A DNA stretch of 64,000 bases from an uncultured Clostridia bacterium (GTDB lineage Bacteria; Bacillota; Clostridia; Oscillospirales; Acutalibacteraceae), in contig CANRNI010000004.1 of NCBI GenBank assembly GCA_947631945.1, positions 42,926 through 106,925 of the forward strand. Reading direction: 5' to 3'. The notes beneath the pieces are model-generated. The model was not told the origin of the DNA, made no database searches, and saw only the letters and a list, made by a program, of their open reading frames with translations. The position numbers and the translations under genes are program-made. Below are positions 36,050 through 45,885 of this stretch, piece after piece (the stretch's first letter is position 1; every line of letters starts with the position of its first letter).

Positions 36050-37762
36050 TCAGTCGTCAATATCTTTATCGTATTTAACTATAGCACCTGTCACGGCGTT
36101 TATATCGTATTCGTACTCATAATATCCGAAATTAAAGCTTATTTCGTATACGACAAGTCCGTGTTCTCTCTCTAACTCACATTCATATCCGTAAATTTTG
36201 GACGCGTCAACTCCGGCATGATTGAGAGCCGCTTCTTTCGCCTTCGCTTCGCCTATATAGCCGCCGCTTGAAGAGGGAGCCGATGTTGTCGGCGCCGGAG
36301 CGGGAGCCGGTGTGCGGGTCGTCGGTTCCGTTTTGGAGGTAGTCTGAGCATTTGTGCTTCTGCGGTAATCGTCGTTTGTTTCTTTATCCGATTTTATGAT
36401 TTTGCCTGTCGCGGCGTTTATATCGTATTCGTATTCATACTGATTTGTCTCAAAGCTGACTTCATATACTACAGTGCCGTTTTCTCTGTCAAGCTTACAT
36501 TCATAGTCGCGAATTTGAGAAGCGGTAACGCCTGCATGATTAAGCGCGATTTCCTTGGCTTTCGCTTCGCCTATATAACTGTTACCGTTTGCGGGCTTTG
36601 CCGTTGTCTGCTCCGTACTGCCGGTATTTCCGCCGCCGTTATTGCTGTTTCCCGAGGAGGTATTGCCGTTATTGTTATTATTATTGCCAGCCTCGCCGCC
36701 GGAGTTGCTTCCGCCGTTATTCGTGCCGCTGTTGGTGTTTGTATTGCCTGTGGCGTTATTTCCGGTTCCGGCAGAGCCGATTTCAGGCTCTTTTTCCGAC
36801 TTGATGATTTCGCCCGTTTCGGCGTTTATATTAAAATCGTATTCGTAGCTGTTGAAATCAAACTCAACGTCATAAATCATAATGCCGTTTTCCCAGTCAA
36901 GCTCGATTTTTAATGCGGAAACGTCCTTTTCTGCGGCACCCGCCTTTGAAAGCGCGATTTCCTTGGCTTTCGCTTCACCGATGTACGCCTTATCGCTTGC
37001 CGTGCCGGACGCCGCGACGTTATCGAGCGTAAGATTTCCCGATTCCGATATGAGATTGAGTTCGTTTACGGTAAGTCCGACAAGATCCTCAAAGCTGTAA
37101 AATGTGTTCTGTTTGGTTATCTGGTTTATAAGCTGAGCTTTACCCTGCGATATTCCGTATTTCTCCGCGAGAGCGTCCGTATTGTCATCATGCAGAATGG
37201 TTTGACCGAGAATAGCTCCGCTGAACGAATTATTGCCTATGACCTCGTTTATTTCATCTGTAAGCATTTTTAAAAGAGAATCGCATTTTGATTTATCGGA
37301 ATTATCAACGGAAATAAGAATGGAATTCGCATCGTCCGTGAGATATCCGTTTCTGAGCATAGAGCCTATAATTGCGTTGACCGCCACATTAAGCGGACTG
37401 CCGTCCAAATCCATATCGCCTATAATTTTTGTGCCGTCCTCATTGAGCGGTTTAACGTCGAGAACCTTGTCCTTGCTGTTAAGCTGCATTTCCACACTCG
37501 GGTTCACGTCGAGCGAAACCTTGGTATTGATTTTGAAGTTTGATAAATACACCCCAAATACGCTGCCGAACAGCAATATAACCACTGCCGCTGCCGACAC
37601 GGCGCTTAAAATTATTTTGTTTCTTTTTTTCTTTTCATTCATGTAAATCACTGTTCCTTTCTGTTCTCCGCAGTCGGAGGAAATAGAGTTAAAAATATCC
37701 GGCGCAGCATTGGAAAAGGCCTGTTCTACCTTTTTTTCAATTTTTTTATTGTTGTCAGACAT
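36050..37762 (-). CDS. RsgI-like anti-sigma factor with three PepSY-type repeats
   Basis: The membrane protein (570 aa from ATG 37762) probably binds the ECF sigma factor encoded just upstream. A short cytoplasmic N-terminus (MSDNNKKIEKKVEQAFSN) is followed by a transmembrane helix (about 50-73). Then comes an RsgI-type domain (VSLDVNPSVEMQLNSKDKVL). Outside the membrane are three copies of a PepSY-like repeat that start YIGEAKAKEIAL and end with a DINA.TG.I..S/D pattern. They are separated by N/G/S-rich and T/P-rich linkers. The track start TTG 37780 is upstream of the GGAG site, so ATG 37762 is preferred. It overlaps the sigma gene by 8 bases. The sensed signal is unknown, and wall or polysaccharide state is a guess from RsgI relatives. 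Confidence 0.85.
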   Translation of the reverse strand: MSDNNKKIEKKVEQAFSNAAPDIFNSISSDCGEQKGTVIYMNEKKKRNKIILSAVSAAAVVILLFGSVFGVYLSNFKINTKVSLDVNPSVEMQLNSKDKVLDVKPLNEDGTKIIGDMDLDGSPLNVAVNAIIGSMLRNGYLTDDANSILISVDNSDKSKCDSLLKMLTDEINEVIGNNSFSGAILGQTILHDDNTDALAEKYGISQGKAQLINQITKQNTFYSFEDLVGLTVNELNLISESGNLTLDNVAASGTASDKAYIGEAKAKEIALSKAGAAEKDVSALKIELDWENGIMIYDVEFDFNSYEYDFNINAETGEIIKSEKEPEIGSAGTGNNATGNTNTNSGTNNGGSNSGGEAGNNNNNNGNTSSGNSNNGGGNTGSTEQTTAKPANGNSYIGEAKAKEIALNHAGVTASQIRDYECKLDRENGTVVYEVSFETNQYEYEYDINAATGKIIKSDKETNDDYRRSTNAQTTSKTEPTTRTPAPAPAPTTSAPSSSGGYIGEAKAKEAALNHAGVDASKIYGYECELEREHGLVVYEISFNFGYYEYEYDINAVTGAIVKYDKDIDD

Positions 37763-38339
37763 ACAGTCTCTCTCCTTCAATCATTTTTCTCATTTTGCCG
37801 ATCGCCCTGTTGTATTTTGAAAGGACCGTTGACAGCGGTTTATTAAGAATATCCGCTATTTCCCTGTGCTTGAAGCCGGAAACGGCGTGAAGCACAACTA
37901 TCTGCCGTTCGTCGTCGGAAAGCTTTGACATACAGTCGTTTAGGATTGCTTTGTCCTCCGCCGACATATTATCGTTCGATTGGAAATATGCTTCGTTATA
38001 TTCGGGCGGTTCCTCGCCCGCTTTTGAATATTCACGGATTTTCATAAGACAAAGATTTTTCGTTATTGTCATTATCCACGCCATTGGCTTGCCCATTCTT
38101 TTGTAGCTCCCGGCCGCCTGCCATATCTGCAAAAAGCAGTCGTGCAGAATATCTTGCGCGTCGTCGGGATTTTTGAGCATTGAAAGAGCAAAAGAATATA
38201 CGGGAACACGGGTTTTGTTATACAGCTCTGCGAGAGCGTTTTTGTCGCCGTCTGCAATATTTAAAATGTATTGCTCTGTATAATCGGTATCCGTGTCCGG
38301 ACTGCCGCCGTTTGCCGGTACCATGCGAAACGTAAGCAT
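37755..38339 (-). CDS. ECF-type RNA polymerase sigma factor
   Basis: The 194-aa protein has sigma-70 region 2 (NALAELYNKTRVPVYSFALS, DAQDILHDCFLQIW, PMAWIMTITKNLCLMKIRE) and region 4 (LSDDERQIVVLHAVSGFKHR, EIADILNKPLSTVLSKYNRA). GAAAGGAGG precedes ATG 38339. It is co-transcribed with the anti-sigma gene, with which it overlaps. The likely promoter is sigma-A type; no self-recognition ECF promoter was identified. Confidence 0.92.
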   Translation of the reverse strand: MLTFRMVPANGGSPDTDTDYTEQYILNIADGDKNALAELYNKTRVPVYSFALSMLKNPDDAQDILHDCFLQIWQAAGSYKRMGKPMAWIMTITKNLCLMKIREYSKAGEEPPEYNEAYFQSNDNMSAEDKAILNDCMSKLSDDERQIVVLHAVSGFKHREIADILNKPLSTVLSKYNRAIGKMRKMIEGERLYV

Positions 38340-38434
38340 TTATATTCCTCCTTTCATAATGTTAATGCATAAGCTTTGGATTTTATTGCACAATTTTTGA
38401 AAAAAATTTTAGTGGCGATTTCGTCTTTTTCATT

Positions 38435-38463
38435 ATAATAGCATATATTTTTGGGATTTTCAA
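38435..38463 (-). promoter_or_regulatory. Promoter of the sigma/anti-sigma operon
   Basis: On the minus strand TTGAAA (38463-38458), a 17-base spacer and TATTAT (38440-38435) lie about 95 bases before the sigma-factor start. The 38471-38780 stretch beyond is AT-rich and holds nothing else I can name. Confidence 0.55.
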
Positions 38464-38780
38464 TCCGTAAAGCCAAAGTCTTGCCCGACAATTGTAAATC
38501 CATTTGAAAACGCCGCTTTTCGGCATATTAAAATAATTTTTAACAGTTATTTAAGGTAAAAAGCAGTAAAATGTGTATGTTCTGCATTATTGTTAATTTA
38601 TTAACAATCTAAAAGCGATTTTATGCAATATTTATGCAATAATTGCTAAATCAAACAGCAATTTTATTGAGTTTTTTGATTAAAAAAGTGAAAATTAAGG
38701 TGTTTTGCGTTTAAAATTTAACATAAATTTGACAAAAGATTAAAATAAATTAAATCGGGAAAAAAATCGCGGTTTTTGTA

Positions 38781-38809
38781 TTGACATTGAAAAAATTAAA
38801 TGTTAAGAT
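38781..38809 (+). promoter_or_regulatory. Sigma-A promoter of the M60 peptidase gene
   Basis: TTGACA (38781-38786), 17 bases and TAAGAT (38804-38809) form a strong promoter. It predicts a leader of about 210 bases before GTG 39027. Confidence 0.78.
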
Positions 38810-38875
38810 ATGGGTGCTAAATTAAATCTGTTGGTATCTTTGGTATCGGTAGATTCTGTTTTGATATCGTGAGTA

Positions 38876-39018
38876 TGAGGAGGTGGTTAATCGGTGCGGA
38901 GAGACTCTTCACCCGACGCGAACGATTATCATACTGCAAAGGCGTATTTTACGCCGAGAGAAAGGACAGAGTTTTAAACTCAAAAAGGACAAAATTTTTT
39001 CAAAAGGACAAAAGGAGG
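38876..39018 (+). promoter_or_regulatory. Structured leader of the M60 gene
   Basis: The leader holds a perfect GGCGTA/TACGCC hairpin (38941-38955). An imperfect TCGGTG/CACCCGA helix surrounds GAGAG/CTCTT near 38892-38922. Three spaced copies of AAAGGACA lie just before the AAAGGAGG ribosome site. The long in-frame extension in the ORF track (from 38883) lies in this leader. I do not recognise a known riboswitch. Confidence 0.4.
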
Positions 39019-39026
39019 TTTTTAAC

Positions 39027-42000
39027 GTGAAAAAGAGACTGTTAAGCTGGTTGCTTGTTGTATGTATGCTTCTTACAAGTATGCCGATAGCTTTCGCCGC
39101 CGATTTTGCTACGGGCGACGGTGAGTTCGGAATTACAATCAAGGAAGTTATACCGACTTCGACAAACACATTAAAAGTAACTCTCACGCAAGAATCCGGT
39201 GCGACAAAGGAAGTTCCCGTTGTCGGAGCTACCAATGTTGAAGACACCACTGCCGATACTTATTCCGGCAAAGTTTCGGGTATCGCGAACGGCGAATACA
39301 CTCTCACCGTAGAGGGCGACAATTACGCCACATATACCCAGAAAATCAACATTAAAGATAACTGCGTAAACATCATGCTTTACAATGAGATTTCCGTTAA
39401 CTACGGTCGTTATGACATCGTTGACGGCCAATTTCAGCCCAAGACATACACCGACGCGGCGACGAACAGCGAAAAGACATACGTTCTTTTCGGCGTTATC
39501 GCTATAGGTGACGTTAACGGCGACGGTCAAATCACAAAGGACGACGCCGATGCGGTTACGGCTCACATAGGTGAAACCGACGAAGAGTCGATTGCGAAGT
39601 ACGACCTTAACGGCGACGACAAAATTGATACTGTTGACCTTACCTACGTAACGCGTAACATTCTCAGCAATAAAATATCCAGCAATATTATGGCTACTCC
39701 CGTTACATCTGTTTCTTCGCTCGTTTTGGCTAAGAAAGCCAACGTAGCCGCCGCCGAAGGCACAAAGGCTACCGCAAAGGCTGCGAAGAAAGATGCGAGC
39801 GGTCAGGTTCAGAAGGACGAAAACGGCAACGTCGTTTACGAAGAGAAAGAAGCCGACCTTAAAGAGGTTCTTCTTGCCGCAGACGCCGAAACAGTCGTTT
39901 CTCTCGCTCCTCAGGACGCGGACGCTGAAATTTCTGCCAACTCTCCCGCAGAGCTTGACCTTGACCTCGGTACGGCGGAAGCCGCTCCCGGCGAAGCTCC
40001 CGAAGACGCTCCCGTTGTAGAAGCTATCACCATCGTTCCTCCCGTTGATTCCGCAAACAAGATTACGGAAGGTACTCTTACGGTAGAAGGCTTTGACACA
40101 GTAGAGAAAAAGGACGTTACCGTTGAAGCTCCTCTCAGCGATTCAGCCGCTCCCGCGAAGATTTCCACCATGTCTGCGAAACGCTCCGCGAAGATTATGG
40201 CTATCGGCGCAGAGCCCGCTCCCATTGCCGAACCCGCAAAGGTTGACGGTAAGACTGCTGTTGAAAGCAACGGTACAATCGTTGTTGACCTCGGCGGTAA
40301 GGTTGCCATCAAGAAAGTTTCCATCAGAGTTACGGGAACAAGCAGCGGTAAGCTCGCAGATATCGCTAAGGTTGAATTCCTTGACGATTTCGCATCTCGT
40401 ATTCCCGAACCGAAGCTCAGCATACCCGAGATTATTGAAGGTTCTGTTTCCAACTCCGAAGGCGAATACAAGAGCCTTACTTTCTCCTGGACGAAGCAGG
40501 AAAACATCACGGGATACGAAGTATCCATCAACGGCCCCGGAGTTCCCAACATCACGAGAACTACCGACGACACAACATTCAAATTCCAGTCCGATAAGAA
40601 CGTAGCCGTTCTTCAGACTTACGGAAAATATGAGATTAAGGTTCGTTCGTTCAGCGGCGACTGGAAGAGCGAATGGTCACAGCCCTATACTCATGAAGTA
40701 ACTTGTATCTCCCGTCCCAACGCTCCCGAATATCTTAAAGCAACGCCCGGCATAGGATTTCTTAACATCTCTTGGCGCGCTCTTTACGATACAAATCAGT
40801 GGACGCTTTACTACAGAAACGTTACAAAGGGCGAACAGGAATATACCGCTACTGATAGACTCAACACAGCGTCGTACAAACTTGATAACCTTCAGGGCGG
40901 CGACGAGTACGAGTTCTATGTAGTCGGTCACAACAGAATCGGCGACAGCCCGAACTCCGCGCACGCAACAGGTATCGTTCTTACAGCTACGGGCGCACAG
41001 CTCCCGGAGTATGAGCTTATAAATACCAATAACTACGACGGCAAGGCTCTTACTCATATCAAAGAGATTGCTTTCTACAAAACAGCAACAATGACTCTTT
41101 ACAAGAAAGACGCTAAAAATTCGGTTGTTGCTCTTACCGATAATCAAATCACAAAAGAAGACCTTACCGCTATTCTTACCGACCATGATCCCGAAACATA
41201 CTTCACCATTAACGACTGGGACAGCGGTAACTCTTATGACGGTACGGGCGCAGACCATAACGACACGTTGAAAGCTCCCATCATCAGACTTGATGAGAAA
41301 ATGACTGTCGATACGTTCTGCATCGCTCCTAAGGACGGCGCGACCGCTCATATGAACAGCGCAAAGATTGGCTATATTGATGAAAACGGTCAGAAACAGC
41401 TTGTAGGCGCAAGCCTTGTTCGTAAATACGATGACCAAGGTCGTACCTACTATGAAATAGTCGCGGCAGTACCCATCACAAGTGACGAATTCCAGATTCG
41501 TGTAAGCGGTACGCATGGTATGTCCGCTTCCGAGATTGCTGTTTACAATTACGTTTCCGCATTCAATGACGCTAAAGCTCTGTTTACGGATTCAAGACAG
41601 ATAGAACTTGTTGATGACGCTGATACTGCGCAGCAGAAAGTCAATGCGATAAGAGAAACTATCAACAAGCCCGATGCAAAAGGCAATTACTACCCCAAGA
41701 AAGACGCTACCGAGATTATCCTTCAGCAGGCTGAAAGACTTATTAAGTATAGAGATCTTGATGAACCCATCAGAATCCATACAGAGATAACTCCCAAGGC
41801 TGACGGTAATATGGATTCCGCGCTTCCCGTTTCCAACAATCAGCCTCTCGGCTACGTTGCTGCGGCAGGCGAAACGGTTATCATATTTGTTGCCGATGAC
41901 AAAGGTTCTGCCGACGGCACAGCGACAAACCTTTACCTCGTATCAACTCAGTATCATTCCGAAGTTAATAAGTGGAATGAGATGACAAAACTTCACATAG

Positions 42001-45000
42001 GCGCGAACGAAATTGTTATTCCGCCTATCACGACAGCTACAAGAGAACGCGGCGGCGCGCTCTATGCGGCATATGAAGCGGGCAGAGCCACCACCAACGA
42101 CTATACTGTACGCGTACAGGGCGGTACAAAGATCCCGATGCTCGACGTCAGCTCCTACAGACTTAACTCTCCCGAAATGAAGGATAAAGCCGATAAGGAC
42201 GCTCTCCGTCAGGAACTCATCGCTCAGTATATCAAAGACCTTGAAGCGTATGTAGGCACAGACGGCTCGGCAATCGAAGCTCTTCACGACAAGCTGCACC
42301 ATTCCGATGAGCAAGCAGAGAACGCAAGCGTATACTATGATTATGACGCTGAAAACTGCTTCCTTAACTCCACCGAAGTTGTTATGGATTACGCCGAATT
42401 CAGCGTACCCGCAACAAAGGCTCTCGAGGGCATCAAGGCAGGCGCAACGGCTAAGCGGATTAGCAATGAAGCTCAGCTTAGCGACGCTCTTGAGGCAATG
42501 GACCAGGAGATTGAATTCTTCTATCAGTTCAAAGGTCTCTATAAGACAGACGATATGAACGACACCGACAGATATCCGTCGGGCAAACAGAACATCCGTT
42601 ATATGACGATGTTCACAGGCGCGTTTATGTACGCGGCAGGCGAGCATATCGGTATCGGCTATGACAGCGTTCCCGGTATCTTCGCTACAACTCCGATTAA
42701 GACAGACGCTCAGGGCAAATACGAATCCGGCGGTTATTCCGGCTGGGGTATCGGCCACGAAATCGGTCACGTTATCAACAACAAGAATTATCAGGTAACA
42801 GAAGTTACGAACAATATGTTCGCTCAGCTCGCTCAGATATTTGACGGCGTTGACACTCGCGCGGATAAAGATACTCCGCATACTGCAAACGACAACTTCC
42901 GTTCAAAATATGACGGCGTTGGCGGCACATGGTCAAAGGTTACAGGCACAAACGCAGGTAACGTTCCCGGCTTGGGCGATTCACTCGCATTCTTCTGGCA
43001 GCTCCACCTTGCGTATGATAATGATTATCATTACGTAACTTACGAGAACCACGACGAGCAGCTCGCTCACATCTTCTATGCGCGCGTTGACTCCTACTAC
43101 AGAAGCGTAGCAAGATTCAACAACAGCGAAAAGGGCAAGACTCTCACTATACCGCTCAACCTCAGCGGCGACAAGGTCAACAACTTTATGAGAGTTTGCG
43201 TTGCGGCGGCTGACAAGGATTGTCTTGATTTCTTCCGCGCTTGGGGCATGACTCCCGACGAGGAAACAGTAGCGTTCGCGGCTCAGTTTGAACCCGAAAC
43301 ACGTAAGATTCAGTACGTTGACGACAACAGCTTCTATTATGCAATTGAGAATAAGGAATCTGTTGCGGCAAATACAACAGTAAACGCTCAGATCAACGGC
43401 GTTGACGGTACTAAGAAACTCAACAGCAACAAGGTTGAAATCACTATCACCAACACAGCCGAAGACCAGAGCAAGATGCTCGGTTATGAAATCCATCGTG
43501 ACGACAAGATTGTAGCATTCGTTCCCGTTGACGCAAGCGGCACAACCGTTTACACCGACGTCGTAGCAACCGAAAACAATAAGGCGTTCGTTTACAAAGT
43601 AGTCGGCGTTGACCATATGCTCAATGCGACGAAAGAATATGTTCTTCCCGAAGTTAAGGTTATGCATGATGGCGCAATCGACAAGACCGATTGGACGATT
43701 CTTGACACCACTCTTTACAGCGAGGACGACGTTACTCTTAAAGCCGGCGACGAAACCAAGGATCAGTACTCCTGCGAAGACGTTCGTATACCCAATTTGG
43801 GCAAGATATACGACAACGACAACGAATCCGTATACAAGGGAACATCAAACTACGAGCTGGACGGCGTTCAGAAGACAGGCGTTCCGATGTTCACTATCGA
43901 CTTCGGTAAGGTCGAACAGGTAACTGCTATCAAGTTCGTTCCGTCGGAAGAAGAAGACGCACTCAAGGCGTTCCAGGTTTATGTAAGCACAGACGGCGAG
44001 AACTGGGGCGAAATGGTTAAGGAAATCAACTCCTTGCAGGATGAAGGCGTTAAAGACAACCAAGACGGCTCTTACACGGCATACTTCAATAAAGCCGGCG
44101 ATAAGTATATGTACACTTACGATGCTCGTTACCTTATGGTAATCGCGAAAGACATCACGGCGACATCTATCTCCCTTGCCGAACTCGATGTACTCGGTCC
44201 CACAAACGACAATATCGAGCTTGAGCATACGGGCTATCTCGCCGAAGAGTACACCTACAACACTGCTAAGCAGTATAAGATTCCGCAGAACGCAGTTATG
44301 TTCTACGGCACATTCAAGGGCGATCCCGCATACAGCGTTGTACTTCTCAGAGATGCTAACGACAACATCATCAGCGGCGATCAGATTGTTCTCGCTCCCG
44401 TTACAGAAGACGGCGACCTTGGCGAAACAAGCGACGGCGCATGGATTTACTGGCTTGTAGACCCGTTCACCGAGGAAGTTGTTACAAAGGATAACCTCCA
44501 GCAGTTCATTCAGGATTACAAAGATAAGAGTGAAGGCAACATTGAGCTTGACTTCTCGTCCGTACAGGCGGAACTCTATCGCGTACAGAATGCAACCACA
44601 ATGGAAGGTCAGAGACTTACCAGTAACACACTCCACGTTGCTCTTAACGAGAATACTCCCATTCAGCTTGCAAGCGACCCGACAGTCAGCAAGGCACAGG
44701 GCGAATACAACCAGAATCCGCCTACACTTGCAGGCACAGAACCGGTAGCGCTGGCTTCCAACAAGCTGTTCAAACTCGGCACACCTATCGCGAAGATAGC
44801 CAACGGCGTTCCGGTAGCTATGGATCTTGAAGAAGCTGAAGACGAAAACGTTGTTGTTACGGAAACACCGAGTGCGGTAAGCATCGTTGTTAACGACGAA
44901 GACGCGAACGCTGAAGAAGGCTTCGCACGCTTCAGACTTAACACAACAACTAACCCCTATGCGGTACACTTCACCGTTAAACTCGACCTCCAGGGTACAG

Positions 45001-45737
45001 GTAACGTAGCCAATGCAAAGATTAAGAACGTAACTTTCCCGACGGCTGATAATGACGCATCCGTATACCTTGGTTACAAGATTGCGGCTGACGGTCAGAG
45101 CGTTGACGTTTACGCGGCAACAATGTCTACCGGTATCCAGAACCCGATTGTAGGCGACGTAGCAATTGACGATGCGCCTCTCGCGGCCGATACCCACCAG
45201 GGACATCAGCACCTGTACTACTCAATCGACGGTTTCGAGAAACTCAACAGCGCATACACTCTTGATACAATGTCCGGCGAGGAATTCAGCGCGAAAGACT
45301 TCGCAGAATATGAGTGTAAGAATCATGAGTATGATGAGGTTGCAGGTTCTGCGACTTGTACAGAGCCCGGTTCGGTAGCTTACACCTGTAAGTTCTGCGG
45401 CAACGGCTATACAGAGTACAATGCCGATCCTCTCGGTCATGACTTTGAAGATTGGAAAGTAACCACAGAGCCTACCTGCACCGAAGACGGCGTTGAAGAG
45501 AGACATTGCACACGTTGTGACGAAGTAGAGAAACAGGCTGTTCCCGCAATAGGCCATACCGATAAGAATACTGACGGTAAGTGCGATAACTGCGGCGAAG
45601 ATTACGAGTTTAAGTGCAGTCTTTGCGATAAATATGAACAGATGAAAGATATTCCTGTAATCGGACCGATTTTCGGTATCATTCACAGCATAGTTCATCT
45701 CTTTGCTCGCATTGGATACTATCTTGGATTAAAATAA
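39027..45737 (+). CDS. Giant secreted M60-like metallopeptidase, multi-domain
   Basis: GTG 39027, after AAAGGAGG, gives a 2236-aa protein with a signal peptide (KKRLLSWLLVVCMLLTSMPI then AFA-A). A dockerin-like pair of calcium loops follows at about 158-215 (GDVNGDGQITKDDADAV; YDLNGDDKIDTVDLTYV). Two fibronectin type III-like domains are at about 455-655, and a discoidin/CBM32-like domain at about 660-845. The M60/enhancin zinc peptidase has HEIGH (about 1243-1247) and a glutamate 11 residues later (VTEVTNN). Another Fn3-like and a discoidin-like domain lie at about 1470-1725. Near the end are CxxC-rich repeats (CTEPGSVAYTCKFCGNGYTE; CTRC) and a hydrophobic/amphipathic tail (IFGIIHSIVHLFARIGYYLG). 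M60 enzymes cleave mucin-type glycoproteins. That activity here is inference. There is no LPxTG motif. Confidence 0.88.
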   Translation: MKKRLLSWLLVVCMLLTSMPIAFAADFATGDGEFGITIKEVIPTSTNTLKVTLTQESGATKEVPVVGATNVEDTTADTYSGKVSGIANGEYTLTVEGDNYATYTQKINIKDNCVNIMLYNEISVNYGRYDIVDGQFQPKTYTDAATNSEKTYVLFGVIAIGDVNGDGQITKDDADAVTAHIGETDEESIAKYDLNGDDKIDTVDLTYVTRNILSNKISSNIMATPVTSVSSLVLAKKANVAAAEGTKATAKAAKKDASGQVQKDENGNVVYEEKEADLKEVLLAADAETVVSLAPQDADAEISANSPAELDLDLGTAEAAPGEAPEDAPVVEAITIVPPVDSANKITEGTLTVEGFDTVEKKDVTVEAPLSDSAAPAKISTMSAKRSAKIMAIGAEPAPIAEPAKVDGKTAVESNGTIVVDLGGKVAIKKVSIRVTGTSSGKLADIAKVEFLDDFASRIPEPKLSIPEIIEGSVSNSEGEYKSLTFSWTKQENITGYEVSINGPGVPNITRTTDDTTFKFQSDKNVAVLQTYGKYEIKVRSFSGDWKSEWSQPYTHEVTCISRPNAPEYLKATPGIGFLNISWRALYDTNQWTLYYRNVTKGEQEYTATDRLNTASYKLDNLQGGDEYEFYVVGHNRIGDSPNSAHATGIVLTATGAQLPEYELINTNNYDGKALTHIKEIAFYKTATMTLYKKDAKNSVVALTDNQITKEDLTAILTDHDPETYFTINDWDSGNSYDGTGADHNDTLKAPIIRLDEKMTVDTFCIAPKDGATAHMNSAKIGYIDENGQKQLVGASLVRKYDDQGRTYYEIVAAVPITSDEFQIRVSGTHGMSASEIAVYNYVSAFNDAKALFTDSRQIELVDDADTAQQKVNAIRETINKPDAKGNYYPKKDATEIILQQAERLIKYRDLDEPIRIHTEITPKADGNMDSALPVSNNQPLGYVAAAGETVIIFVADDKGSADGTATNLYLVSTQYHSEVNKWNEMTKLHIGANEIVIPPITTATRERGGALYAAYEAGRATTNDYTVRVQGGTKIPMLDVSSYRLNSPEMKDKADKDALRQELIAQYIKDLEAYVGTDGSAIEALHDKLHHSDEQAENASVYYDYDAENCFLNSTEVVMDYAEFSVPATKALEGIKAGATAKRISNEAQLSDALEAMDQEIEFFYQFKGLYKTDDMNDTDRYPSGKQNIRYMTMFTGAFMYAAGEHIGIGYDSVPGIFATTPIKTDAQGKYESGGYSGWGIGHEIGHVINNKNYQVTEVTNNMFAQLAQIFDGVDTRADKDTPHTANDNFRSKYDGVGGTWSKVTGTNAGNVPGLGDSLAFFWQLHLAYDNDYHYVTYENHDEQLAHIFYARVDSYYRSVARFNNSEKGKTLTIPLNLSGDKVNNFMRVCVAAADKDCLDFFRAWGMTPDEETVAFAAQFEPETRKIQYVDDNSFYYAIENKESVAANTTVNAQINGVDGTKKLNSNKVEITITNTAEDQSKMLGYEIHRDDKIVAFVPVDASGTTVYTDVVATENNKAFVYKVVGVDHMLNATKEYVLPEVKVMHDGAIDKTDWTILDTTLYSEDDVTLKAGDETKDQYSCEDVRIPNLGKIYDNDNESVYKGTSNYELDGVQKTGVPMFTIDFGKVEQVTAIKFVPSEEEDALKAFQVYVSTDGENWGEMVKEINSLQDEGVKDNQDGSYTAYFNKAGDKYMYTYDARYLMVIAKDITATSISLAELDVLGPTNDNIELEHTGYLAEEYTYNTAKQYKIPQNAVMFYGTFKGDPAYSVVLLRDANDNIISGDQIVLAPVTEDGDLGETSDGAWIYWLVDPFTEEVVTKDNLQQFIQDYKDKSEGNIELDFSSVQAELYRVQNATTMEGQRLTSNTLHVALNENTPIQLASDPTVSKAQGEYNQNPPTLAGTEPVALASNKLFKLGTPIAKIANGVPVAMDLEEAEDENVVVTETPSAVSIVVNDEDANAEEGFARFRLNTTTNPYAVHFTVKLDLQGTGNVANAKIKNVTFPTADNDASVYLGYKIAADGQSVDVYAATMSTGIQNPIVGDVAIDDAPLAADTHQGHQHLYYSIDGFEKLNSAYTLDTMSGEEFSAKDFAEYECKNHEYDEVAGSATCTEPGSVAYTCKFCGNGYTEYNADPLGHDFEDWKVTTEPTCTEDGVEERHCTRCDEVEKQAVPAIGHTDKNTDGKCDNCGEDYEFKCSLCDKYEQMKDIPVIGPIFGIIHSIVHLFARIGYYLGLK

Positions 45738-45774
45738 TCTCTTTTGAAAAGTTTAGTCCTAACTAAATAATTAT

Positions 45775-45815
45775 AATCCCGAATCCCTGCTCCCGCAGAG
45801 ATTCGGGATTTTCCC
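45775..45815 (+). terminator. Intrinsic terminator of the M60 gene
   Basis: AATCCCGAATC (45775-45785) pairs perfectly with GATTCGGGATT (45800-45810), followed by TTCCCTTTT. It lies 38 bases after the stop codon. Confidence 0.85.
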
Positions 45816-45885
45816 TTTTACGCTTGCATTTCGCTTTTCAATGAAGTAAAATATGTTAGGGCGCGTCTGCGCAAGCCCGCTATGC

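Noticed and set aside
38883-39026. N-terminal extension of the M60 ORF
   Set aside because: It would put a basic 48-residue stretch before a perfect signal peptide. GTG 39027 has an ideal ribosome site.
43845-45212. 455-aa open frame antisense to the M60 gene
   Set aside because: It is a shadow of biased codon use on the other strand, has no ribosome site or recognisable domain, and lies wholly inside a gene with strong domain support. The same holds for antisense ORFs at 41943-42881, 40677-41516 and 42981-43667.
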